Below, piece by piece: positions 26,235 through 36,274 of a stretch of DNA of 64,000 nt. Origin of the DNA: Paenibacillus amylolyticus. GTDB lineage: Bacteria > Bacillota > Bacilli > Paenibacillales > Paenibacillaceae. The DNA lies in the NCBI RefSeq assembly GCF_003719335.1, contig NZ_RIAS01000006.1, forward strand, positions 186,001 to 250,000, given 5' to 3'. The notes below the pieces were generated by a model. The model searched no databases. It was not told the origin of the DNA and saw nothing but the letters and a program-made list of their open reading frames with translations. Made by a program: the position numbers and the translations under genes. The first letter of the stretch is position 1; each line of letters begins with the position of its first letter.

Positions 26235-27617
26235 CTAACCAATTATCATTTTGCCTTCCGGATACCTGTATAAATCCTTACCCTTTTTCTGCCCCAGTGC
26301 ATACGCCAGCGTGATGGGTCCAAGCCGTCCTGCAAACATGGTAAAACAGATCATTAACTTGCCAAATGTGGTGAGTTTAAGCGTCAAGCCAAGAGATAGT
26401 CCTACGGTACCAAAAGCGGATGTCGTTTCAAATAATATCATCAGAAAATTACTGTCCTCCGTCGTACTCAATATCATCGTTACCGTGATAATGAATAACA
26501 GTGCCAGTAGTGTAATGGTGAGTGCTTTGAAAATCCGTTCCTGCACAAGCCGGTATCGAAAAAAAACGATGTCCTCCCGGCCGCGCATCATGGCAATGAC
26601 TGCTCCGGCCATAATCAGAAACGTTGTTGTTTTGATGCCGCCCCCGGTTGACCCTGGCGATGCACCGATAAACATCAATATAATCATGAAAAATTGCGTA
26701 GCCTGCCGCAGTCCGGCGATATCCACCGTGTTTGCCCCGGCCGTTCTTGGTGTCACAGATTGGAAGAAAGACCCGAGTAACTTACCGCCCCAGTTCAAGC
26801 CGCCCAGCGTTCGCGGGTTGCTGAACTCGAACACAAAAATGACCAGTGCACCAAACATAATTAACAAAGCCGTCATCAGCAAAACAACTTTGGAATGCAA
26901 CGATAACTTCTTTGTTTTATGATATTCCACCAAATCGGACAACACCACAAAACCGATCCCACCCGAAACAATGAGAAACATGGCGGTAAAATTAACAAGC
27001 GGATCATAGACATAACCCGTCAGACTGCTGAAATGACCAAACATATCAAACCCGGCATTATTAAACATGGAGATGGCGTGCCAATAACCGTAATACATAG
27101 CCTGCCCAATCGGCATATCAAGTGACCAGCGCAGTGCAAACAATGTACCGCAAATCCCCTCCAAAATAAGCGAGTAGATCACAACCTTGCGAATCAGCCT
27201 CACAATGCCTTCCATCGTGCTCTGATTCATCGCTTCCTGTAAGATCAATCGCTCCTTGAGCGAGATTTTCCGTTTGAACGCAATCGCAACCAGCGTAGAC
27301 ATGGTCATAAAGCCGAGTCCGCCGATCTGAATCAGAATGGCAATAATCACCTGACCCAGCACTGTAAAATAGGTTCCCGTATCCACAACAACGAGCCCGG
27401 TTACACAGACGGCCGACGTTGCTGTGAAAAGTGCATCGATGAATGCAAGACTTTCACCACTTCGGCTCGATACCGGCAACATCAACAGCAGTGTGCCTAA
27501 CATAATAATGCCAGCAAATCCTAATACCAGAATACGCGGCGGTGATAATCGCATCCATTGAACATTTGCTTTCACTTCTGTATCATCCACCTCTGCTAAA
27601 AAAGAAAATAACTCCAC
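26235..27617 (-). CDS. ktrB: K+ transporter membrane subunit KtrB/KtrD (TrkH family)
   Basis: About 460 residues, eight TM segments with four pore loops (TATSAVCVTGL, FNNAGFDMFG, TPRTAGANTVD, TSAFGTVGLSLG); SPGSTGGGIKTTT is the gate-loop region. Na+-dependent K+ uptake with the RCK subunit downstream. The GTG at 27617 gives the longest form but lacks a good ribosome site; GTGs at 27590 or 27575 are alternatives, and homology starts near RLSPPRILVLGF. Confidence 0.9.
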   Translation of the reverse strand: MELFSFLAEVDDTEVKANVQWMRLSPPRILVLGFAGIIMLGTLLLMLPVSSRSGESLAFIDALFTATSAVCVTGLVVVDTGTYFTVLGQVIIAILIQIGGLGFMTMSTLVAIAFKRKISLKERLILQEAMNQSTMEGIVRLIRKVVIYSLILEGICGTLFALRWSLDMPIGQAMYYGYWHAISMFNNAGFDMFGHFSSLTGYVYDPLVNFTAMFLIVSGGIGFVVLSDLVEYHKTKKLSLHSKVVLLMTALLIMFGALVIFVFEFSNPRTLGGLNWGGKLLGSFFQSVTPRTAGANTVDIAGLRQATQFFMIILMFIGASPGSTGGGIKTTTFLIMAGAVIAMMRGREDIVFFRYRLVQERIFKALTITLLALLFIITVTMILSTTEDSNFLMILFETTSAFGTVGLSLGLTLKLTTFGKLMICFTMFAGRLGPITLAYALGQKKGKDLYRYPEGKMIIG

Positions 27618-28035
27618 CCTGTGGAGCTCAAGTATGATTCATAAAAAACATCATATAATTGGAATTGATATGCACCCAACTGGAGTTAGTATCCACCCTT
27701 GTATATGATGATATCTCAGTTAGCTCTAGCTCTGTTAGTTCTTTCCGTTCTATTCGTTCCCTTGTTAGACCCTAGACATGCGGATTTTTGCATATTTGCT
27801 TCAAAATTATAAGCGCTGCAGCGAATGCACACAAAACGATTTTCGGGTAAATAACATCGAATTTGTTCAAAACGGGAAAAACACCTACACCCGGACGGCA
27901 AGATCAGATTTTTTCGATCATTTTCATGCATTTTCAAAGATTTACACCTGTTTTCGCCCTGTCATTAGCATTAAGGACATACCCTGTGCTATCTTTACAT
28001 TACGATGTAATTGAAAAAAGGAGGAACACCATTCC
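27618..28035. other. Divergent intergenic region ktrB / CPBP protease
   Basis: 418 bp. I looked for the c-di-AMP (ydaO-type) riboswitch that precedes some ktr operons and did not see its conserved elements. AAAGGAGG for the CPBP gene lies at its right end. Nothing else recognised. Confidence 0.4.
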
Positions 28036-29733
28036 ATGAATCCCTTAGGGCAACCTTTGCAACTTAAGGCTAACTTCAAGCGTTTGGGGTTGCTTGCGGT
28101 GATCGGCCTGATTTTATTTTTTGTCTTTCAGATCTTTCCTGCGACTTCATCACAAACGACAGAAATTTCGTCAACATCCTTCATTAGCAAGGATCAAGCG
28201 ATCCAATCTGCACGTTCATTCGCGGCTTCTGTTGATGACTATACGCTCCCCAGCAATGCCAGTAAACCCCTTGTAACGTATCAGACCCATTCCGATATTT
28301 ACGGTTATATGGCGAAGACGAAACAGCTTGCCACGTACAATAAAAAATGGGAAGCAACCTATCCTTACGATGTGTACCGCGTACGTTTGCTTGATCAGAA
28401 CAGCGGGGGTTACCTTAACGTTGACGTACATATGAAAACAGGCAAGGTAGTCGCTTTCAAACGGGTATTACCTTCCTCCCTGTATACGGCCGTTGAATCA
28501 GAGCAAGAACAGGGCATTAGAAGCACTTCAGAGTCGCTTGCAGAAGGCAATATGCCATTGAACGAAAAAGAAGAAATCGCGGCTGGAGTTTTGAAAGAAT
28601 TCGGATATGACATCCCAACGCTCCAACTGGATACACGAGATGGCGAGCCGGGTCTGAAGTACACGGATACAAGTAAAACGATTGGCAACTCCAAGCTAGA
28701 ATTGAATTTTACATTTGAAAATGGAGCTGTCCGTTCGTTCGATTCGGAGTTCTCCGTACCGGAATCCCACACGGATTATGTTAAAGACCAGACCCAACTG
28801 GCTAATTGGTTAACTTACGGTGGTTACGCTTTTCTGACGTTTGTTCTTGGTGTACTTGCCATCATATACAGCATTCTGGCTCGTGCAAATACATCGTTCA
28901 AACGAGGTATAGTCTTGTCACTGGTGTACTTTGCAGCTTCTATGATCGGTACACTGAACATGCTGCCTCTCTTCCAGGCACAGGGGCTCTCAAGCTTCAT
29001 GTTAGTGTTCCTCATGCTCATTCAGACCGGCATAACCATCGTGATGAGTGCTACGATCTATCTGTCGCTTGTCGCTGGGGACGGCATGTGGCGCAAAATC
29101 GGATTGAATCCATGGCCTCGTGCCAAGGAGCCGGGTTATGGCAAGTATGTGCTGCATAGCATGTACACCGGTTATCTATGGGCTTTTATTCTGCTAGGTG
29201 TACAATCGGTTCTGTTCTTTATTCTGGAACGCAGCATCGGTACATGGTCTACAACCTCGGCAGATCAATCGACGTATAACATGACATATGCCTGGATCTT
29301 CCCGATTATGGCATGGATGGCCGGTATTGGCGAAGAAGCGGTATACCGACTGTTTGGTATTCGAATGATGCAAAAGGTTGTGCGGAACACGTTCATCGCC
29401 TGTCTGATTCCTACAATTATTTGGGCACTCGGACACACGCTTTATCCGATCTATCCGGTCATTACACGCCCGATTGAACTGACTGTCATCGGATTGCTGT
29501 TCAGCCTGATCATGTTGCGTCACGGCTTTATTGCCGTCGTTTTTGCACATGTCATCTTCGACAGCCTGCTGATGGGACTCAGCTTGATTTTCATGGGAGA
29601 CGCGCTGAACATCGGAGCCGGAATCTTTTGGATTGTGCTGCCGGCTATTGTTGGATACGTGGTCTACCGTTTCAATCCAAAACAAAAAGAGAAGCCGTAT
29701 GTCACGACTCCTCATCACGAAGTGCTGCAATAA
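28036..29733 (+). CDS. CPBP family intramembrane glutamic endopeptidase
   Basis: 565 residues. One N-terminal TM helix, an extracytoplasmic region of about 220 residues with PepSY-like features ([31 protein letters not shown]), then at least seven TM segments. The CPBP/Abi protease motifs are [12 protein letters not shown] (Glu-Glu-x-x-x-Arg) and later ALGHTLYP and FAHVIFDSL. Family members cleave membrane proteins or act in peptide self-immunity. AAAGGAGG precedes the ATG. Its 3' end overlaps the 3' end of uvrC by 32 bp. Confidence 0.87.
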   Translation: MNPLGQPLQLKANFKRLGLLAVIGLILFFVFQIFPATSSQTTEISSTSFISKDQAIQSARSFAASVDDYTLPSNASKPLVTYQTHSDIYGYMAKTKQLATYNKKWEATYPYDVYRVRLLDQNSGGYLNVDVHMKTGKVVAFKRVLPSSLYTAVESEQEQGIRSTSESLAEGNMPLNEKEEIAAGVLKEFGYDIPTLQLDTRDGEPGLKYTDTSKTIGNSKLELNFTFENGAVRSFDSEFSVPESHTDYVKDQTQLANWLTYGGYAFLTFVLGVLAIIYSILARANTSFKRGIVLSLVYFAASMIGTLNMLPLFQAQGLSSFMLVFLMLIQTGITIVMSATIYLSLVAGDGMWRKIGLNPWPRAKEPGYGKYVLHSMYTGYLWAFILLGVQSVLFFILERSIGTWSTTSADQSTYNMTYAWIFPIMAWMAGIGEEAVYRLFGIRMMQKVVRNTFIACLIPTIIWALGHTLYPIYPVITRPIELTVIGLLFSLIMLRHGFIAVVFAHVIFDSLLMGLSLIFMGDALNIGAGIFWIVLPAIVGYVVYRFNPKQKEKPYVTTPHHEVLQ

Positions 29734-31789
29734 TTTGATTTGCCAGTTTATCACCAATCGACAGAGGCCGGAAGTCTTCGACGCTGGCCTCTTTTATTTT
29801 GCGCAGAGAGCCAAAATGCTTCAAAAGCAGCTTACGCCGCTTCTCCCCGATACCCGGAATCGCATCGAGCCTAGACGTAACCATCGACTTACCGCGTTGC
29901 TCACGGTGAAACGAGATGGCGAACCGGTGAACCTCTTCTTGAATCCGCTGTAACAGATAAAACTCCTGACTGTCCCGCGGCAGAGCAATCACCTCTGGTG
30001 GATTACCAATCATCAGTTGTGATGTTTTGTGTTTGGCGTCCTTCACCAATCCACACACCGGAATGAATAGCCCAAGCTCGTTCTCAAGCACGTCCACAGC
30101 TGCGGAAATCTGTCCTTTACCACCATCGACTACAATCAAGTCAGGCTGGGTCAAGTTTTCCTTAAGCACTCGCTCATAACGACGACGAATAACTTCACGC
30201 ATCGTTTCATAATCATCCGGCCCCTCGACAGAGCGGACTTTATATTTACGATATTCCTTCTTATCCGGTTTACCGTCGGTAAACACAATCATGGCAGACA
30301 CCGGATTCGTACCCTGAATGTTCGAGTTATCAAAAGCTTCAATTCGTCTTAACTGCTCCAGACCGATCCAGCGCCCCAATCCCTCGGAAGCCTTAGATGT
30401 CCGCTCTTCATTACGCTCAATAAGACGGAACTTCTCCTCCAATGCCACCCGTGCATTGTCGAGTGCCATCGTAATCATCTGGCGTTTCAGTCCGCGTTGC
30501 GGGATGTGTACTTTAATGTCCAACCACTCTTGCAGAGAAGCAGCCATCTGGGAAGGGTCCTCCATCTCGGATGGCAGTTTGGTATTGGATGTATCCTGCA
30601 ATTCGTCTGTATTGTTCTTTTCTTCCTCGGTTGCATCCGCCCCATAAGCTGCAAGTGTCTCGGCAACAACTGGCATCGAAGCAGCGGTCTGATTCATCCC
30701 GACTTGTAATTCCTCCTGCATGGATTCAACCGTTTCCTCCGAATGTTTGTCCTCGGATGTATTCGCATGATCCACTTTTGCGGAATCGTTTGTTGCCTCG
30801 TCAAAGAGCAGTTCTTTCGGCATCTCCGGTAGTAATATTTCCTGTGGCAACGCCGGATTATCACTGTAATACTGTGTTACATAGGACATGAAGTCATTGT
30901 AGGCCTCACCGTAGAACGGGAAGGTGGATACATGACGTTCAATCATTTTTCCCTGACGCATATATAGAATCTGGACACACATCCAGCCTTTATCAATCGC
31001 AAATCCAAAGACGTCGCGGTCTCTGGCATCCGCCATCGTAATTTTCTGTTTTTCCATGATCGCATCAATCGCAATCACCTGGTCACGCAGCTCTTTGGCA
31101 CGTTCAAAATACAAATCTTCAGCGGCTTCCTGCATCTTGCGTTGCAAGTCCTTTTTAATCTCTTCATGCCCGCCGCTCAGAAATGACCCGATCTCCTGCG
31201 AAATCTCGTCATACTGCTCTTTGCCAACTTCCTTCACACAAGGAGCAAGGCATTGGCCCATATGGTAATAGAGGCAAACTTCCTTTGGCATTACACCGCA
31301 TTTGCGGAGCGGATACATCCGATCCAGCAGTTTTTTCGTTTGGTGTGCCGCATACGAGTTCGGATATGGACCGAAGTATTTGGCTTTATCTTTCAGCACT
31401 CGGCGAGTCACTTCGAGCCGCGGATGCTTTTCATTCGTTATTTTAAGATAAGGAAACGTTTTATCATCTTTAAGCAATACGTTGTAACGAGGCATATGTT
31501 TTTTGATCAGGTTACACTCCAGAATCAGTGCTTCCATATTGCTGCCTGTCACGATGTATTCAAAATCACGGATTTCGGATACAAGACGCTGTGTTTTTCC
31601 ATTATGACTGCCAATAAAATAAGAGCGCACGCGATTTTTAAGCACTTTGGCTTTACCGACGTAAATAATCGTACCCTCACTGTTTTTCATCAAATAACAG
31701 CCCGGCAGGTCTGGAAGCAATGCAAGCTTGTGACGAATCTGCTCCAATGCCTTCTCCTGTGCGTCTAACTCCTGCATAAATGGATCCAT
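29702..31789 (-). CDS. uvrC: Excinuclease ABC subunit C with acidic insert
   Basis: 695 residues, about 100 longer than the usual 590-600. GIY-YIG nuclease domain at 25-100 ([17 protein letters not shown]), UvrB-interaction UVR region at about 205-240, RNase H-like endonuclease region ([27 protein letters not shown]), and C-terminal HhH domains ([17 protein letters not shown]). Residues about 331-418 form a low-complexity stretch rich in Glu, Asp, Ser and Thr that is not part of the family. It makes both incisions in nucleotide excision repair. The ATG at 31789 follows GGGAGG by 11-12 nt. Confidence 0.95.
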   Translation of the reverse strand: MDPFMQELDAQEKALEQIRHKLALLPDLPGCYLMKNSEGTIIYVGKAKVLKNRVRSYFIGSHNGKTQRLVSEIRDFEYIVTGSNMEALILECNLIKKHMPRYNVLLKDDKTFPYLKITNEKHPRLEVTRRVLKDKAKYFGPYPNSYAAHQTKKLLDRMYPLRKCGVMPKEVCLYYHMGQCLAPCVKEVGKEQYDEISQEIGSFLSGGHEEIKKDLQRKMQEAAEDLYFERAKELRDQVIAIDAIMEKQKITMADARDRDVFGFAIDKGWMCVQILYMRQGKMIERHVSTFPFYGEAYNDFMSYVTQYYSDNPALPQEILLPEMPKELLFDEATNDSAKVDHANTSEDKHSEETVESMQEELQVGMNQTAASMPVVAETLAAYGADATEEEKNNTDELQDTSNTKLPSEMEDPSQMAASLQEWLDIKVHIPQRGLKRQMITMALDNARVALEEKFRLIERNEERTSKASEGLGRWIGLEQLRRIEAFDNSNIQGTNPVSAMIVFTDGKPDKKEYRKYKVRSVEGPDDYETMREVIRRRYERVLKENLTQPDLIVVDGGKGQISAAVDVLENELGLFIPVCGLVKDAKHKTSQLMIGNPPEVIALPRDSQEFYLLQRIQEEVHRFAISFHREQRGKSMVTSRLDAIPGIGEKRRKLLLKHFGSLRKIKEASVEDFRPLSIGDKLANQIIAALRDEES

Positions 31790-31850
31790 AATTCGGTGGG
31801 TCCTCCCTTCCGAAAAATTGAAGCCTTCACCTTACATGTTACACTCCAAT

Positions 31851-32000
31851 GACAGAAGAACCTGGAGAGTAGCTGTTATCCCCAGATTTTTTTGATCCCT
31901 TTTCAAAGGGAAAATCCGGTGATAAAGGCTAAAGCGTATTTTTCCGATGCAGCTTTCTTTCAGAAAGCTTTTAGCTTCGCTTCTCCTGTTCATTTCTGTC
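31851..32000 (+). repeat. Structured intergenic repeat, copy B (upstream of uvrC)
   Basis: Outer stem GACAGAAGAACCTGGAG (31851-31867) with CTCCTGTTCATTTCTGTC (31983-32000). Central stem TTATCCCCAGATTTT (31876-31890) with AAAATCCGGTGATAA (31911-31925), apical TCCCTT/AAGGGA. The second hairpin is enlarged: GCTAAAGC..GCTTTTAGC with an inner AGCTTTCT-TTC-AGAAAGCT hairpin. Core sequence and 3' flank CTGTCCTCTCCGTT match copy C. Confidence 0.8.
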
Positions 32001-32117
32001 CTCTCCGTTAATCATGTAAATTTCCAGTTTCATTTTATATTCAATTATATAATATAAATAATTTATCACATCATTTATATATTACTTTTATATTGTCCTA
32101 CATATCGCTTATCGACG

Positions 32118-32150
32118 CAAAACGCCCCCGGCATGTAAACCGGAGGCGAT
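32118..32150 (-). terminator. Terminator of trxA
   Basis: On the minus strand GCCTCCGG-TTTACATG-CCGGGGGC forms an eight-pair stem with one G.U, followed by GTTTTGCG. The 32001-32117 stretch before it is AT-rich with no gene. Confidence 0.6.
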
Positions 32151-32183
32151 GTGTCAGCCTGCACTTATAAAGTGTTTTACATC

Positions 32184-32501
32184 TTATTGATGTTTTTCGA
32201 TGATTCCTTTAAGTGCTTCTTTGGAGTTCAAACCAACCACTTTATCAACCGGTTGACCATCTTTGAAGAAGATCAGTGTTGGAATGCTCATTACGCCGAA
32301 ACGGGAAGCAGACTCTGGATTCTCATCCACGTTTACTTTAGCAATTTTTACGGAATCGCCAACTTCTGTGGACAGCTCTTCCAGGATTGGAGCGAGCATT
32401 TTGCAAGGACCACACCAAGGCGCCCAGAAATCAACCAGAACCGTTCCTTCTCCTTCGACTTCTGTGTTAAAGGATTGATCGGATACGTTAACAATAGCCA
32501 T
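32184..32501 (-). CDS. trxA: Thioredoxin
   Basis: 105 residues. Active site WCGPCK at about 29-34 (FWAPWCGPCKMLAPILEEL), cis-Pro loop SIPTLIFFKDG, and VVGLNSKEAL. General disulfide reductase of the cytoplasm. AAGGAGG lies 8 nt before the ATG. It has a promoter with a dyad in the spacer (32568-32597) and its own terminator. Confidence 0.97.
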   Translation of the reverse strand: MAIVNVSDQSFNTEVEGEGTVLVDFWAPWCGPCKMLAPILEELSTEVGDSVKIAKVNVDENPESASRFGVMSIPTLIFFKDGQPVDKVVGLNSKEALKGIIEKHQ

Positions 32502-32567
32502 GAAATTGTCCTCCTTATATATACTTACGGTTTTATTTTAACCTGTAACGTCGTGAACGACACTTCC

Positions 32568-32597
32568 AGTATAACACATGTGCGTTTGACATGTGAA
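32568..32597 (-). promoter_or_regulatory. trxA promoter with palindrome in the spacer
   Basis: On the minus strand -35 TTCACA (32592-32597) and -10 TATACT (32568-32573), 18-bp spacing. Between and over them CACATGT (32575-32581) and ACATGTG (32589-32595) form a perfect inverted repeat, placed like an operator. Confidence 0.5.
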
Positions 32598-32765
32598 ATG
32601 AACAGCTAATGTTCATCTTCCCAACATGAAATCTTCACAATTACAGGTATAGCAGGTCGTCTGCAAAATCTTTACAAACGCTTTCTTTTCCAAGTATACT
32701 AAAATTACTCCGGATTGTAGCCCTGCTTGCAGGTCAAGCTGTCAATCCTCAAAGGAGGCAACACA

Positions 32766-32921
32766 ATGGACGCTAATATTCGGATGACCGACCCGCGTGA
32801 ACATGTGAACGAAGAGCCGCGTAGCGATCTCTTTGATCTGATTATGGGCGTTGTCGGCATGGGCGGCCTGATGACTGTTATCTTTTTTGGTATGGTAATT
32901 TTTAAATTCCTGACCGAATAG
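32766..32921 (+). CDS. Small single-span membrane protein, possibly YqzM-like
   Basis: 51 residues. Charged N-terminus (MDANIRMTDPREHVNEEPRS) then one hydrophobic helix (LIMGVVGMGGLMTVIFFGMVIF). AAAGGAGG lies 7 nt before the ATG at 32766, which argues that it is real. Size and layout are like YqzM of bacilli, but I cannot confirm the family. Divergent from trxA, with a strong terminator 30 bp after its stop. Confidence 0.7.
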   Translation: MDANIRMTDPREHVNEEPRSDLFDLIMGVVGMGGLMTVIFFGMVIFKFLTE

Positions 32922-32949
32922 GATGTTCAAGGCAGTTTCAGGCTCCCGC

Positions 32950-33004
32950 AGACCAAAAAAGCCCGGTTCTCGCATATTGCGAAAGCCAGGCTTTTTTGGT
33001 TCAT
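32950..33004. terminator. Bidirectional terminator between the small membrane gene and dnaI
   Basis: ACCAAAAAAGCC (32952-32963) pairs with GGCTTTTTTGGT (32989-33000); the arms supply T tracts on both strands. Confidence 0.85.
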
Positions 33005-33092
33005 CTATTTTTAACGTAAGATCACAATGATTCCAGCTGTTAATGCAATGTAACTTTCCGGCATGAGGACTTGTCTTAAAAAGAAAAATGAC

Positions 33093-34043
33093 TTAACTCT
33101 TCCCCCGCTGATTTTCGCCCCGTACCTGAATAACATCCACAAATGGACGAATCCGATCCATCAGACGTTGACCTTTGTTCGATTCCTCGCCATCCCGGTT
33201 CGTAAAGCTCAAGTGTTTCTCAAGCCCTTCCAGATTGTAATTGGACGTATAGAACGTTGGCTTGCGATTCATCCTATAGTTGAGAATAGAGCCCATCACA
33301 TGATCCCGTACCCATGGGTTCAGGTTCTCTGCACCAATATCGTCAAAGATGAGCAGGTCACAGCTTTTCAGAACATCCGTCATTTCCTTGAGCTTCTGTC
33401 CTTCACTGATCATGGATTTCAAATCCTCTACAAAGTCAGGCATATAAATGATGACACCTGTATGCCCCGCAACCGCGAGTTCATGTAGCAAATAACACAT
33501 CAGAAACGTTTTGCCCGTTCCAAACGAACCTTCCAGATATAACCCCTGCGTTGAAAGTCCATTGGCCTTGGTCTCGCTAATGTAACGAAGCACACGGTTC
33601 ACCGCTGGCGCACGCATACGATCTTTACCCATAATTTCCACATCATTATATCCAGCACTTAGGGCACGCTCATCCACGTAAAAACTGCGAATCCGCTGTT
33701 TGATGATATGTTCATTTTGCCGGGCGATCTGTTTCGAGCAAGGTGCTTTAATATCTATAATTTCGGGTTTACCGTTGAAATTCTCTACTTCCAGTTTGCA
33801 GAAATGACCCTGAAAATCGTTGGGACAGTTGTCGAGTCCCGGACAATTCGCGCAGTTCTTCGAATCTTTGGCATACTGAAACAGCTTGCTCAGATCGGGC
33901 ATGAGCTGTGTATCTTTCAGTTCAGGATGACCTGCGCGGAACTCGCGCACGTACGGGTCTTCCAACAAATCCGCCATAATTCGCCGCGACTGCTCACGAA
34001 AGGAAGGGTTCAGCTGCTGAAGCAGTCCTCCCAAGGATTCCAT
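33093..34043 (-). CDS. dnaI: Primosomal protein DnaI, helicase loader
   Basis: 316 residues. N-terminal domain with a zinc site (CANCPGLDNC and downstream Cys/His in HFCKLE) that binds DnaC helicase, then an AAA+ domain: Walker A GSFGTGKTF (about 175), Walker B LLIFDDIGAEN, sensor I TSNYN. Loads the replicative helicase with DnaB and DnaD. AAGGGGG lies 9 nt before the ATG at 34043. Its usual partner gene dnaB is about 8.5 kb away. Confidence 0.95.
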   Translation of the reverse strand: MESLGGLLQQLNPSFREQSRRIMADLLEDPYVREFRAGHPELKDTQLMPDLSKLFQYAKDSKNCANCPGLDNCPNDFQGHFCKLEVENFNGKPEIIDIKAPCSKQIARQNEHIIKQRIRSFYVDERALSAGYNDVEIMGKDRMRAPAVNRVLRYISETKANGLSTQGLYLEGSFGTGKTFLMCYLLHELAVAGHTGVIIYMPDFVEDLKSMISEGQKLKEMTDVLKSCDLLIFDDIGAENLNPWVRDHVMGSILNYRMNRKPTFYTSNYNLEGLEKHLSFTNRDGEESNKGQRLMDRIRPFVDVIQVRGENQRGKS

Positions 34044-34082
34044 GGCTTCAAGCCCCCTTTTGGTTGTTTAATACTGTTCATT

Positions 34083-34301
34083 CTATAGAAAAGCCACCAA
34101 TAACTCAACAGATACATCTGGAAAATCGTCGAACTCTATAATTGGCGTAACCTCTCGGTTACAATCTAACTCGGGTTGGATTTTGATTGTGTCGTAGCGG
34201 TAGTCCCCCTCTTTCAAATCTTGTTGTATAGTCTCCTGCCCGACTCATTCGGTAACGGTTCTTCTTTCATTCTTGTATAACATCAATTTATAACTCTCCA
34301 T
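34083..34301 (-). pseudogene. Small gene interrupted by an in-frame TGA
   Basis: From the ATG at 34301 to the TAG at 34083 the frame is open except for one TGA at 34245-34247 (codon 19). The reading is MESYKLMLYKNERRTVTE, stop, VGQETIQQDLKEGDYRYDTI, and so on to VSVELLVAFL. Composition on both sides is protein-like, and a single change TGG to TGA (Trp to stop) would explain it. No family recognised. It lies between dnaI and the ABC transporter, at one edge of the block that separates dnaI from dnaB. The ribosome site is weak (GGAG 12 nt up). Confidence 0.4.
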
Positions 34302-34319
34302 TTCTTAAGAGGACTCCGG

Positions 34320-35240
34320 TTATTCTTTCACTGCACCCACCGTCAGCCCCTGCACGAAATAACGCTGGAAGAACGGATAAGCGAATATGATCGGCAGTGT
34401 GGCTAGCACAACCATGGCCATCCGGGATGTATCCTGCGGAATGGACTGCATGGCAGCCAGACTCATCGAGCTGCTAGCCGAGTTCTGCTGAATAAATTGA
34501 ATGCTCGACTCAATTCGCATCAGCATCGATTGCAGCGGCACCAGATTGGGATTATCAATATATAAAAGGGCATTGAACCAGTCGTTCCAATAGCCGAGTG
34601 TACTAAACAAACCAATCGTGGCCAGACCCGGCAGCGACAAAGGAATGACGATTTTCAGAAACGTATAAAATTCTCCGGCACCATCAATTCTCGCCGATTC
34701 GATAATTGCATCCGGTACACTGGTCGAGTAGAACGTACGCAAGATCATGATGTAAAAAGCGTTCATCGCCAGCGGCAGAATTAATGCCCAGATCGTATCC
34801 TTCATGCCAAGTAGCTGAGAAACCACCATATATGTCGGGATCATGCCGCCGTTGAACAGCATCGTCAGGATGGCAAAGATGGAGAAAAACCTCCGATAAC
34901 GGAAACTCTTGCGAGAGATCGCATAGGCATACAGTGACATCAGAACTAGACTTATGATCGTGCCCAGTACCGTCACCAGAATGGTCACGCCATACGCCCG
35001 CAGCAGCGTATCCCCGCTCTGCCACACAAACTGATAGGCCGCGAGGCTCCATTCCGCCGGAATCAGACGATACCCGTCACGAGCCAGCACCTTTTCATCC
35101 GTAAACGAGATGATGACAACAAAGACAAACGGAAATACACAGATTAATGCAAAGAGTCCGGCGATGATATTCATAATCACGTTCCAGGCAGCAGATACGT
35201 GGTGGAAGTCGCGTTTTTTGACAAGCCTAGCATGAGCCAC
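34320..35240 (-). CDS. Sugar ABC transporter permease (LplC/YtcP type)
   Basis: 306 residues, six TM segments. The EAA loop reads DAIIESARIDGAGEFYTFLKIVIPLSLPGL, the site that contacts the ATPase. The C-terminus AYPFFQRYFVQGLTVGAVKE is typical of LplC-type permeases. GTG start at 35240 after AAAGGTG. Third gene of the transporter; no ATPase gene is present, as usual for this class, which shares an MsmX-like ATPase. Confidence 0.9.
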   Translation of the reverse strand: MAHARLVKKRDFHHVSAAWNVIMNIIAGLFALICVFPFVFVVIISFTDEKVLARDGYRLIPAEWSLAAYQFVWQSGDTLLRAYGVTILVTVLGTIISLVLMSLYAYAISRKSFRYRRFFSIFAILTMLFNGGMIPTYMVVSQLLGMKDTIWALILPLAMNAFYIMILRTFYSTSVPDAIIESARIDGAGEFYTFLKIVIPLSLPGLATIGLFSTLGYWNDWFNALLYIDNPNLVPLQSMLMRIESSIQFIQQNSASSSMSLAAMQSIPQDTSRMAMVVLATLPIIFAYPFFQRYFVQGLTVGAVKE

Positions 35241-35264
35241 AGAAGTTCACACCTTTCTTGTTTC

Positions 35265-36194
35265 CTAGAATAAGCTGCTGTCTTTATCGATTTTGCGAAC
35301 CACATAGTTGGAGATGATGACAAGCACAAAGCCTACAACGGATTGATACAAACCTGCTGCCGTGCTCATGCCGATCTCGCCGCTTGTTTTCAGACCGCGA
35401 TACACATACGTATCGATCACGTTTGTAACGGAATACAGCGTTCCCGAATCTCTCGGCACTTGATAAAAGAGGCCAAAATCCGCGTAGAAAATACGTCCCA
35501 CAGCGAGCAGGGTCATAATCGTAATAATTGGAGACAGCAACGGTATCGTAATGTTGCGAATCTGCTGCCATTTGCTCGCACCGTCAATCATGGCGGCTTC
35601 ATACAGCGACTTGTCGATACCCAGAATGGAGGCGAGGTAGACGATACTGCTGTATCCGATCGTTTTCCACAACGCCACAAAAATCAGAATATACGGCCAA
35701 TACTTGGCCTCCGAATACCACTGAATCGGTTCGAATCCGAACCAGCCAATCATCTGATTCAACATGCCGCGATCCATACTCAGGAAGCTGAATACGAAGT
35801 AACCAACAATGACCCAGGATAGAAAATACGGCAGGAACATCCCGGTTTGATACAGCTTGGCAAGACGTTTGTTGATCAGTTCGGAGAGCAGGATTGCAAG
35901 TCCAACCGCACAGACCAGACCCAGAAAAATGATGGCGATATTATACAAAAGCGTATTGCGTGTAATCAGCCAGGCATCATTGGTGCTGAACAAAAATTTA
36001 AAGTTGTCCCACCCTACCCACTCACTCTTCCTCAGGCTGGCCCAGAAGCCTTCACGACTGAAGCGGTATTGCTTAAAGGCTGCGACGGTGCCTACAAGCG
36101 GCAGGTACGAGAAGAAGAAAAACCAGATAGCGCCGGGCAGCACCATGAGCAGCATGACTCGGTTTTTGATCAGATGTTTAAAAAATGTACTCAT
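35265..36194 (-). CDS. Sugar ABC transporter permease (LplB type)
   Basis: 309 residues, six TM segments. EAA loop KSLYEAAMIDGASKWQQIRNITIPLLSPI. N-terminus KNRVMLLMVLPGAIWFFFFSYLPLVG is characteristic of LplB/YtcP partners. AAGGAGG lies 9 nt before the ATG. It lies 80 bp after the binding-protein gene and 24 bp before the second permease gene. Confidence 0.9.
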   Translation of the reverse strand: MSTFFKHLIKNRVMLLMVLPGAIWFFFFSYLPLVGTVAAFKQYRFSREGFWASLRKSEWVGWDNFKFLFSTNDAWLITRNTLLYNIAIIFLGLVCAVGLAILLSELINKRLAKLYQTGMFLPYFLSWVIVGYFVFSFLSMDRGMLNQMIGWFGFEPIQWYSEAKYWPYILIFVALWKTIGYSSIVYLASILGIDKSLYEAAMIDGASKWQQIRNITIPLLSPIITIMTLLAVGRIFYADFGLFYQVPRDSGTLYSVTNVIDTYVYRGLKTSGEIGMSTAAGLYQSVVGFVLVIISNYVVRKIDKDSSLF

Positions 36195-36274
36195 TGCGGG
36201 GATCCTCCTTCAGGCTATGAATGAGAAAAGGATCGAACGCTACAAACAGCCGCCCGATCCCTCCTCTCATTTTC

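Noticed and set aside
27618..28035. c-di-AMP (ydaO) riboswitch before ktrB
   Set aside because: The conserved riboswitch blocks were not seen in the leader on the minus strand.
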